Shown here piece by piece: positions 39,918 through 51,300 of a DNA stretch of 60,000 nucleotides (its first letter is position 1; the number at the start of each line of letters is the position of its first letter). The stretch lies in the NCBI RefSeq assembly GCF_000003815.2, contig NC_049980.1:24363808-24423807 (forward strand), read 5' to 3'. This stretch comes from Branchiostoma floridae. Taxonomy: Eukaryota; Chordata; Leptocardii; Amphioxiformes; Branchiostomatidae. Position numbers and translations under genes: made by a program. The notes beneath the pieces were generated by a model that was not told the origin of the DNA, searched no databases, and was given only the letters and a program-made list of their open reading frames with translations.

Positions 39918-42230
39918 ATGACGAGCTCGTCACCTGAAGATGCGGAGACACAACTGCACCACAAGTAGACAATCAGCTCAGCTGACGTGTTGAAGGAATC
40001 GATGATATCATTCCAGAGCAGCATTGATGAAAAGTCTAGAAGAATGCAAGAACTAGGTACCTACTGGAAACTGTCAAAACTGGAAACAGAGGTACTGAGT
40101 CAACAACTTTGCATGACCCTGAGAGCAACTTGATACAACATGTTCATGACACACTGGCAGAAAACTTATTATGCTCGCATGAACCAAGCCACAGCACAAA
40201 CTTTCTACTTGAAAGTCATGGCAAAAGATCATCTGAATTTTCTACTCACAGAGCTATAGTGCCACAGATACCAACCTTGGCAATCACCACTGTGCCTTAT
40301 CTTTTATTCCTTCCAGGTCATCGAACGATATTTCCTGGAAGTTCTGAGTGGCATGCTGATTACGGTATTTATTTTCGTTGGAGAAACCTTCGTTACACAA
40401 GGGTAATGACCCTTCCATGATCTCACAACCACCACTTACTAGTGCCCCGTAATTCCAGGTTACAGCCGTGCCGCTAAGTATTACTTGGCACATTCTCAGA
40501 ACCAAACGTATATACTTTCCTTTGTGTGATACTATGGAAAATCCCTGCACGTAATAAAACTCGTGGGAGCTGATTCTTCAAAGCCTGGACTGACCATCAG
40601 GCGCTGATGGCCGGCTCCTTCCGATGTCGACCTCTCACCCCCACCTGTTATTTATCTGCCTGAGAAGTATTTTGATGTGTCTCGTCCAATCTAGACGGTC
40701 TTTACTTTGCTGTAATCACCCACTTAGGCTCAGTGCTAGGTGATAAGAAGGACGGAGGTATCACTCCCAATTTGTCATTCGAGATATCTCAGCTCGGACT
40801 TCCAGGAAACGTGACCTCTGGCAAAGCTCATTTGTTTCAACTGTAAGTTTTAGGAAACTTTTATTCAGCTCATATCTAACGTTAACTTTTTCCAGTGCCT
40901 GGTTACGGTATAGGAACGGACCGGGCAGGGTCGTGGGGCGTTGAAACAAGTTGTGAAAATTTATTTGCACAAGAAAGATAAAAAAATATGCATAACCGTA
41001 AGCTGTTTGCCTTTGAACACGTTTGACATTTACAGTGACTATGTATTGAACGTATGATTATAAATGATTATGTCAAGTTCAGGTTACGCTACATCATTCT
41101 GTACCATGCAAGGCGGAAATTTGTCCTTCGATTATCGGAAACAGCCAGACTGATAGATGACAATCCTGTATACCCCAGTTACCTTCATCATGTCCCTACC
41201 TCGTAACTTCTCCACTTTATCGCTCCGCGTAGTTTAACTGGCTCAAGTCCGTCTCGGCAGGAAATACAGTAGAGCCTTTTACTATCCCAGAGGGGCTTTC
41301 ATTTTCAGCATACAGCACAGTAAGAGACGTTCCAGTAATGAAATATTATTGCTAGGAATTACTCATTCTGTAAAACGACAATTCTATCTTACTTGAAGGG
41401 ACATTGAGATAACCTGATCATTTATTTTTTCACCTGTATTCCTACCATCTTCAGGAACAAAAGGTTTATAAATTGCTTTCGTTTCTGCTCACAGTTTCAA
41501 AAGATGGTCCTGACTTATTCCCCCTGCGGATGGGTTGTCCTACAGTAATCACACGCCCGCTTAATTAGGTTTTGACAAAGGGATTACAAACAAATTAATA
41601 ACCATTTCATTTTCTTCAGTCACTAATAACAGGCTAATGAGAGGAAGGAAATTGTTTATGAATAGAACTGTGGCGTCTCATCCTTTGTTCCCGGCGTCAG
41701 GAGACATCATTCATCATACAGCCTTTCCATCATAGTCAGCCATCTTTTATTCGCCTGACCTTTCGGAGGTTCGCAGCAGGCTGGGAGTACGGCGGGTCCA
41801 GGTGTAAACAAACCGAGCCGTGCTCTTACGGGACCCCTTCAGGCGGGGTGCTGATTACGGAATTCTCCAAGGTTCGTCTTTGGTATGTGGAAAACGTCCT
41901 TCATCGTGAAAATCTAGGTCGGTCGATGATACTTCAGATTACAGCTAAGATAGATAGATGAATGTCTTATTTGGAGATGATAAAATTTAAGCCTCTGAAA
42001 TTATCACGAAAATGGATAGGAATCAATTCAATTATTAAGAAAATAGATTGACCTAGCTGTATGGACGGTGTTTCGTCGTTCCGTAGGCACATCATAATGA
42101 TGATGAGGTACAACTGATGGGCAGTGATATTCATTGAAACAAAAGGACGCATTCGATAGATGATAAGAACTGGAAGGTATGATTTCTATACCCAGCATTC
42201 CCTGCGACCATGCCAACAATGATTGAGATG

Positions 42231-42300
42231 TGACGTTCCGTCGCCTAGCAACCCAGCGCACATATAAATGCAGCTCCGCACCTTTGGCTTGGGTCAGTTA
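42231..42300 (+). promoter_or_regulatory. Core promoter of the receptor gene: CRE half-site, X-box-like site, TATA box, initiator
   Basis: In order: TGACGT (42231-42236, CRE half-site); GTCGCCTAGCAAC (42240-42252), two RFX-type half-sites one base apart; TATAAA (42263-42268); and TCAGTT (42294-42299), a perfect match to the initiator consensus with its A at 42296. The TATA box starts 33 bp before that A, the expected spacing. The start codon follows 39 nt downstream. The agreement of TATA, initiator, strong start context and signal peptide is good evidence for a transcription start. The functions of the CRE and X-box words are inference. Confidence 0.7.
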
Positions 42301-42334
42301 CTTTTCAGTCGAGCCGGAACTCTGTTGTTCAAGT

Positions 42335-42395
42335 ATGGGACGCTTGGAGAGGACTGTGGCTGCTGTGGTCTGCTTGGCGTGTCTCTTCCAAACAG
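42335..42395 (+). CDS. Receptor exon 1: signal peptide
   Basis: The ATG lies in a strong context (A at -3, G at +4), 39 nt below a TATA/initiator promoter. It encodes [20 protein letters not shown] plus the first base of the next codon; the exon ends ACAG|GTTAGT in phase 1. A basic N-region followed by a hydrophobic core is a classic secretion signal. Joined to exon 2 it restores Gly (G|GC), putting the cleavage region right before the ligand-binding domain. It is assigned here because strand, phase and the absence of any other downstream gene agree. A transcript would settle it. Confidence 0.65.
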
Positions 42396-45300
42396 GTTAG
42401 TGTAAGGCAGTCCCCATTGTGTCGTTGAGAGGTCGTGCAAAGGGCACATCATGTCATTCTTGCTACTATCATTTTGTCATTTATCTATCAAATGTCGCTT
42501 TATTTCCCACAGTTTTTACCTCCTTTCCCTAACTCTGCGTGTATCTGGCTAACGGTAATTTTGCTGTTCTATGGTCTATCTATTTATTGGTCGCGTCGTC
42601 AAGTTAAAACGGAGGTCTATTCCATACATGTACATTTTCAAATGTAATGGTCAAATACGTGGTTATAAAAACAGCAGAAGGAAATGCAATATGTTTTCAC
42701 TGTCTCGACATCATCATTCATGAAAGCTATTCAAGTAATGCGTGCCGCTGCAATCCAAGCGTGGAGCCCACACTTGCTCAGCCATTCTGTAGCACTATAT
42801 GATTGGTGACACTATTATCGTCCGAAGGCAAAAGGGATAGCAGCAAGTTTGTGGTTTACTGTCCCTGTAAGAGTGCAATTATATACTGGTATCTGAGAAA
42901 TTGCTGGTATCTGAGACCATCACACAAAATGGCAAGGTGCAGTTTTATGCCTATGTTGAAGCAGTATGACCATAGTTCATAAAATAGATGTCTCTAAACT
43001 GCGCCGTGTTTTATGTCCGTAACGAGCTGTCGTTTCCGTTATTACCAGAAAGACCAACCGGAGGCCGTTATGTTCGCTGTGGCACTTCGTGATAGACAGT
43101 GGCTGTTACCGGAGATATTTCCCCATCTCGCCTGGGCTTCCATTAAGGCCAAGGCTACTTGAGATGGGGTTCTTCAAAGTTTCTTCACACTTCCCTGAAC
43201 CGTTCAGAGTCGTGTAGCATTTATGGTAGGAAGAGGCGAGTTTGTATTCAACCATATTCAGCTAGTAGGTCCAGCTGTAAAATATTCAGTATAAGGCATA
43301 TACCTTATACTGAATATTTTACAGCTGGACCATTTTAACCATATTCCACAACTTTGATTCGAGGGATAAATCGAACAGGGCTACATGTATGTGGGCAAAT
43401 GCACTCGCGGCAATATTTCGTATCCATACTTACTTCCAAGGCAAACGCTCTCTGTGTAGAAACCGGTAGTTTGGGTGAACAGAACATTCCGGAATAGTTC
43501 CCTTTGCATCACGCAATCGTGAGTCCTTCAGAGTAGTACTTCTTGTTTGAAATATGTCCATTTTGCGAGACAACCTTCACAAATACTAGCGGTGGCAATC
43601 CTTTCGTTAGCTAAGATGCAATATTTAACTTTCATTGTGTGCTTGACAGCACAACTTGCTCCTTCATCCGAGTCCCCTCTCTTTGTTCAGTTGGACATGT
43701 CATCAGCCTAGGAGCATCACAACATCTCACGGAATTGTAGTTCTTGTTCACTGTACCCATGTTGTACTGCATGCTTGTAGTGTCCCTGTGCTTCATGGAA
43801 CAGGACCAGCACCTGCTGCTTAAAAGGATATCATAGTCTGCACATACTTGGACTGCTGCTAAGTTTTTCACCTTTAGGAAACAGAAAGTTATATCTAGAC
43901 TGGTGACGGCTCCATTTGGAGAAGAGTTATGTTAGCAATTTCTGGCTATAACCATAACCAAGACACTTCCTAACTTCGGGTCTTCCCTCGGTGAATATTG
44001 ACTTGATATGGCCAACGTTACCATGGCAATGAGTCTTTATCCCTGTAGGGTTCATAATCCTGTTGAGATGAGAGGTTACCCGGGGCTGAACCGTCCAGTA
44101 TTGATCCAGTCTCGCTTCCCCCGTCCCACCCTGAATCATACTAACCCACTCCTGGCCAGCACGAGATGTCACCACTGATCTATGATGATGACAGTGCCGT
44201 ATTAGACTCCAAAATTGCCTATGTTTCTGAAACGGCTACGATCAACTGTACGTCACGGGTAGATAGGACCGAGCTCTGTGTCTCCTGTTGCTGCAGGCAT
44301 CACTGAATTGCCCGATGCCTCATCTTCAAATAACGCAGCTTCGATCATACGACACACGTGCTATATTGAGTGAAGGATTCTTGTTACTGGACGTGACTGT
44401 TAGACGTTTTGGCTACGCTCACCTCTCCGGTCAACATTACCATTCTGGCCCAACAGCTCGCAAATTGCCCCAAATTGCAATCCTTGGGGTCGTGATGTGA
44501 TGTTATAGGTTATCTTAATACAGATTTGTCACTGACTAAGCTGTGCAGTCCGGTTTATCAGCAGGTGGTAGTATTACAGAATGTTGGCTTTGGTTTGAAC
44601 GTGAACTGAAAACAGCAGTAAATCCAATTAGGCTTGACTCTCTACAGTGGATGGAAGGATCTTCAACACTGAATCATTTTAAAGCCTTGCGTGGTGTGAA
44701 AATGCAGGTAGTCTTTGTCAATGACGTCGTTTGACATTGCATGGGTTTACCTAACAGTTGCCCACTTTAAAGTCCTTTGGGGTATATGTTTTCAACCCTT
44801 TTTAGGTGAAATAACTGATTCCGCAATACCAACTTTTGCAGCAAAGTTACAATTTGTTCGAGTTGTGCTGTGGCAACGTTTTGAGCCTTTCGCTATTTGG
44901 TGCACTTTGGCGTACTCTAGCACTTTGGTGTAGTCTACGTACGAATTTCACTTAACGCTATTTTCCTGGAATGTGAAATGCATATGCTTTAGGGTATTCT
45001 TGTGTGATGGTTTGGCCAGTGGGATGGATCTGTGCATCTGTGCGCAACAACACCCTCTCCCCGCTTCCTCCCACTCATACAGGAGGTGCCGCACATACCC
45101 TGGGGCCATCGCAGTATCTGCCAGATCAAATGTAATGCCAAAAATGTAAGATTAAAGGTATTCCTTGGTAACATTTCAACCGTAATGGCCCTTTCCTTGG
45201 AGTTGAAAACACAAATCACGTATTAAAGCAGCCAAACAGAGCAACTTGTCAGCTCATGCTCACAGCGAGAAAGTACGTCGTTCGTACTTCAATGGTAGAG

Positions 45301-48300
45301 ATAAACAGCTTGATTTCCCATTCTTCCTATGAACTACGGTTCCTATACACTACCGAATGCATGGATATCACAAGGTCAATCCTATAAGACTACCCGTCTA
45401 TCTCAACGGTAGGTCCCTCCGTCAGGAAATCCCTCCCAATGACGTGATGAATGTCTGTAGAAAATAGTTACTTCTTCGGGTAGAGGATGTTTTCTAGACT
45501 TTCCATATTGTTTAGGATCAGCTCTGTCTCCAAGAAAAAAGTGTCGGAATATGATCTGATCTGGAAATATTGCGAGGTCAATCGATCATTTCCAGAAAAA
45601 TAACGCCTTGGTAGAACCCCGCCCCCGCACTCCATATTCCCCAGGAGTACCATGCTATCAGGTAGATCCGGCCCGTTCATTTCCAAAGACTCGCCCTGAG
45701 GCGTCAAGACTTATCTTGATAAGCTGGACCCTCGCGGACAGAAACGGATATCCCATTAGCTTTAGACGAGCAAGGGCGATAACCATATATTTTGTCAAGT
45801 ATAGTGCGTGTTTTTTAATTGAATTGTGATACTCTCAGTATTTCACGTTACGATTTTTATAACCACCGGTTTCTGACGAAGGGTATCATCTTAAATTCTC
45901 TCTGACTCTGATGGGGGTATGGTAGGTTTGCAGGGGGTGTGCTGTCAGGAGTTATCTTGTCAGCAAGTTGCAGCTTTCGGTGAAGAAGTTTTTCATCTTA
46001 ATGGAATAGTCGATCTTGCTGGTTAGAAAGGCCCATTGATCTTACAGCCTGAAAACTCCTTACAGTTTCCGTTTCGAGTGAGCTATACAGGCGCTAGGCA
46101 ACTCAGCAGAAAATCTGATTTACCGCGAGGATAATGTTATACCTGAATATACTTTTATTCAAAATCGCCGTCAGGCTGCACACGCAGTCGCAGGCGCTGG
46201 TTGAAGTAGTGACCATTACTAGGCCTTCCGGTGGAGTTCAGGAGTAGGTAAGCAACAAAAATCATCAGCGTCCATCTCTGAAATTACAGACTCGGATGTT
46301 CTCAATCACCCTTAACTAGGTCAACTATACTATTTGTCTGCCCGTGCCTTGTGGCAAGCTTTTGTTGTGGAGCATGAAATAATTAACTTGAGCCTTATCT
46401 TCAGAGATAACATCAGCTCCGGTAGATATTTTACTCGGGAAACGCGCCTGCGGAGACAGATGAACGATCACCTGTGTCACATGGTGAATGATTGATCCCC
46501 GGTCCACGGCAGGTGAGCAATTGGTTTGTCAATGAAATATAGGGCAGCAGAGGTACCGTGCTTGGGAGATGCCCCGGCGTCATTTTATCTTCTATAATGA
46601 GAATCGGAATGATGGTCATTTTAACTGGCGCTAACTGATCCCACTTCCCTACTACATCGGGTACTTAGGACTATTATCGACTTGGAGGACGTAGAGACCA
46701 GTCAATGAGCGAACAACTACAGAAAATATGTGTTTTTTTTTTACCTTTTTTTAAAGCCGTCTATTCTTCTTCATGTCGCTCATCATATACAGTATTACAA
46801 TTTAATTTTAATGCATCATTTTTGGGTTAAACTTTTGCTGTAAAACAAATACAAACATACTACGGGACAGAGAGAGACAGAGAGAGAGAGACGAGCCGAC
46901 TGTATAAAAGTTAAAAGTGTGCTGCTCACCTGAAGGTGACTTCATTGAAAGTACATGCATGTCAGATAGTAGGTAACCTTATGTCACAGGGGTAGATGAG
47001 ATACATTACAGGAGACGTGAATCTGTGCAGTCTATTCCCCTCCGTGTTTCAGAGAGCGGTCCAAGGCAACAGTGTTGGGGCTGCACACAGGCAAACAATA
47101 TCCCACCCGAGCAGATAAGGTGAATCTAATCAACCTGCAATTGCAAATCAATGCGCTCGTCCCGACCTCGGCACGTATGCTGGCTGTTTAACATCATTAT
47201 GAAAACATAGAACGCCATTACTGCAAGACGGGAGAGCAGCCAGTTCCAACTACAGGTCGCCAGAGAGCACACAGGATAACGATTTCTCTGACGGGAGAAG
47301 TCCACCAAGATTTCCGGTAATAGACTTATGAAAGATACAAATTGGCCCACCTACCAGTATCTCATGCAGACAGGCAACTCCTCTCACTACGTTGTAAGCG
47401 ATGTTTTCATTTTTAATCATGTTCGCTATGGTATACATGTACGTGATAAACCATGCTCATTTGTCTCATGTTATGACACCCGATAATGAACACGAACAGA
47501 CCCTTACGTATCGTTAGAAAACACTTCTTAAATGTCAAAGAACTACATGTAACGCCTGTCAGTCTACCACAAGTAGGACTTTCTGTGAGATGGTAACATC
47601 AGCCCATGATGATATGAGTTGCTCTTACTCTCATCTGTCGTGACTTTTCTCCTTCAATAACAGATACTTAACTTTCTTGTATCAGTCAGGATACGAATAC
47701 GAATGACATTTATGTCTGTGTATCTTCCAGATAAAGTTAGAGTAATAGTGCCACACAAATAAAGATCATTCTTTCTCAGCATGCAACGTTACATATTAAT
47801 GTATATTTGAACATTTGAATCTTCATTATTTGCCCATGTGCAAGAATTGTGTTATTATATGATTTGGCCTGTCCTAAGAGTTTTATTCTGGTCTCAACAA
47901 CACGTTACCCATTGCACTGATCTCTCCCATGGGACTTTCACTACCTCGGATGTAGGCCAGACATATGGGCGTAATGAACATGTTTTCTTGTATGAGACAC
48001 ATAAATTTAATCCTCAATTTGATTGTAGTCATACCTCCTGCAGTTTGAATCCTGTACTGATCCGTGACATCCGTTTTGTGCAGAACGTTCATCCCACTAA
48101 AAGCTGTACTTCGGTTTGCACGTTAAAAAGGAGATGTGCTTAGTGTACACCTTATCATGGATGACTTTTCATAAATCAGTTTGATTGTGGATTTGGGTAA
48201 CCGATTCCCATCTCCCAAATTAGATCTATTATATTTCTTTGTTGAAAATAGATATGCTCACAATGCGGCACGTACGTAATAGAACGTAGGTTTTAGTATA

Positions 48301-51300
48301 GAACACCATTTTAACGCTGTGTATATCGTCTAAGTTGACAAATTACCACAAAATAATGGTACCAAAACAAATGGTGTGATGTTACGACCATCTTCAGCAG
48401 AAAAATACCTGTCTTGCAGTTTCACGCCCTACTGCAGGTTACCAGGTTTACAACCTAAATAGAATACTATGCTGGAGTGGTAGAGGATTGTTTTACTGTA
48501 GATCATTTTCTACTCCAGTTTGTTTTGATTGAGATTTCTTAATCACTTCCTCTCGCCCTTAGACGTGTCGTCAACACGAAGCGAAGTTATCCGTGATGAC
48601 GATGTCTAGATTGTGGCGGCGCACGTGACACGTGACGGACCCGGGGGTAGACGCCCTAGATTCTGTAGTCCCCGCGGTCGCGGAGGTAGCACGTTCCCGA
48701 CCACCAGGCGTGATCCTCGACAATTCGCCTGCTGAATACAAATCCGCCGTATCACGATAATTCAAGGCCCCAATACATCACTATAATGCACTGTTTCGCT
48801 AGAATCAAGGTTTCATCTGCGTGAATATAGAGAGCTTCTTTACCGAAATACTTTATTGATGGGTGTAGGTGGGACTAAAATGGACGTGGATCAAACCAGC
48901 CTTGTGATCACCGCATCAGTTGCAATCTCCGAAGCACTAGGGACGATCAGGTCCAATTAACGGGGCAATAACCGGACACCCTGAATATGCGTCAACATTG
49001 GCGTCTACTTCATCTTTCAATGGATTCTACCGTATGTAATGTTTACGGGTACATAACAAATGGTGGTTGTGGATTACTTTCCATACCCAGAGTTGCTTCT
49101 AATTGATACGACTGATCATAGATGTTGGTGAAGTATTGTAGATATTGTTATCAAGATTTTTGTGTACGCATGTTTTACACTTTGGCCAAACTGCTAGGGC
49201 ACTTACAAGCATGAGTCGATACCGTGTCGGCCCCCTCAACTGTAGTCAGGTCATTGACCTCATGATGTTCATTATACGCTTGATCCTAACCAGTTCCCTT
49301 CTCAAACCCAGTCACCTTCCGTTACCGTGATCACCTATCTGTCAACCTGCCTCTGTCATTACCCCAGTTGGTGACCACCTTGATGTTACAGCCGGGAAAG
49401 GCCCGTTATCCCTGTCCTGGGTGCTGAAAAACCAGATGATATTAAAATGATGCTTCCGCTTCAGATAGTGAATCCCTTTATCATAATTTGTGGAATACCT
49501 GGCTGTAGGTTTTTCTGCTGGTGGCAATTGTATACATGTACCGGATGCCGACATAGAAAGCATATGCTGTGCCATCTTTTTGTTCAATCTATCACGCCAG
49601 TCAATGACAAGATACCGCCATTCCATCTTTGTTGCTGTAGGCCAGCTGATCGACATGAGGAACGGCACTCTCAGGGTCGTCACCATTCTGGTAAGTACAA
49701 AATACTTGTTATAGTCATTATGTTCTTAGGATATTGCTATTGATTGTTATTCTTACATATCAAATTACATTTGTCAGCAAGACTTATTCCTTGTAATAGC
49801 CACAGGGTAGTTTGGCAGCCCTGTCTGTGCGTTGTAAACAGCCACACCAATGAAGAGAATGTGTAATAAATAAGTACAAACATACGTAGCAAAACAATCA
49901 TTGATACATTAAGTTTCTACGTCAATTGTAAAAAAATCAATAGGCAAACAGCTACAATTATCGACTGCCACGTATTTGTAGTGACACGGAAATGAGCACG
50001 TTATATGGTATGACTTGAAGGTGACCAAGACAAAAACAAAGTCACCACTGACGCGATAGCCGTGTCCAATTTGATTTATATCACAAATAACAAAACATTC
50101 ATCAAAATCCATCCCCGTGCCGATAGGTCCCGTCATCTCCTATTCAACTGTGAAATATATATTACTGTACCATATATCATCATGACAAGTCAGTACGTAG
50201 ATCAAGTTGTCATTTAGTCAACCATGTTCAAGGGTTTGTTTATATGCACATTTGCCGCCTACATCCCATATTATTTCTCCATGGTACATTAAGTTCGGCT
50301 GATCTCCGACGCGGTAAGAAAACAGAGTTTGTCGCAAAAACAGGCAACTGAAGTTTACATGCGTTAACATGGGGAATTTATAAATACATTAATGACAACC
50401 CTCGTACTATTGTGGGAGTTTTTAGACTTCATCGCAAAGTTCGATAAAGTATTCAAGCCGTTTTTAGCTATGCAATTTACAATAGTTGGTCACACTCTTT
50501 TATACAACAGGAGGCACCATTTACCATGAAGGAGAAGACAGCGGACGGGAGCTACAAGTACACAGGCTTCTGTGTGGACATGATAAACGAACTATCGCGC
50601 ATGCTCAAGTTTGATTACGACTTGTACGAGGTGCCTGACCGAACCTACGGTGCCATGACGGATGACGGGGAATGGAGCGGGATGGTTGGACAGCTGGTAA
50701 ATGACGTAAGTAGTTTTTTTTATTATCTTTATTAACTTCACAGATTAAAAACAATCTGTGAGGAGCCGGCAACAGAAAGCTGATTTCTCTATGAGGCCGG
50801 GTCCCCAGAAGATGCACAAAGATAAAACAATAAATATAAAGAAACCTAACATCAAATACTAAATGTTGCTGATAAACAATAGCTAAATAAATAAAGGAGA
50901 AGATAACTAGGACAAGAACAATGAGGCATTACAGTAAAATCACTAAAATTAGCACCAGAAAGAAGTAGTCTGTAAGAAAGGCTGTAATGATAGAAAAGAT
51001 AGAAAGTGTTTTCAGGTGACATATCAAAACTTGTAGTGGTGATCTGGGGCCGATGAGGCTTTACTGTTCAAAAAGACAGAACACTAGGAACAAAGAAAAT
51101 ATGAGGAAGTTGGGGTATGTCTTCATTGATTTCAATTGTGCAGATCAAGGTGAGGGGCAGTATACGTACCTAGGGCAAAACAGTGCTCCGAATACAATGC
51201 CTACCTTTTCCAGAAAGCAGATATAGCTCTTGCTGCCTTCACAATAACAGCACAGCGGGAACGGGTTGTCGACTTCAGCGAGCGTTACATGGACTACGGG

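Larger units (their letters stand above)
31323..42230. other. Presumed intergenic region upstream of the receptor gene
   Basis: Contains a large CA microsatellite, a TATG microsatellite, a third SINE copy and a 19-bp minisatellite, each listed separately. No exon with paired splice sites and recognisable protein similarity was found. Confidence 0.5.
42396..49640 (+). other. Presumed intron 1 (7.2 kb)
   Basis: No exon resembling an iGluR amino-terminal domain is visible. Such a domain needs about 1.1 kb of coding sequence. Open frames here have no family resemblance. One block (45083-45145) has excellent splice sites but would introduce a stop in the required phase. The intron carries a perfect 64-nt hairpin (43268-43331) and paired CACGTG words (48622-48634). 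Confidence 0.55.

Noticed and set aside
43268-43331. microRNA precursor
   Set aside because: The stem is perfectly paired with a 6-nt loop, unlike normal precursors; kept only as a hairpin of unknown role.
45083-45145. 63-nt exon-like block with an excellent acceptor and donor in receptor intron 1
   Set aside because: In the phase required between exons 1 and 2 it contains an in-frame TAA. It could be a poison exon, but nothing else supports it.
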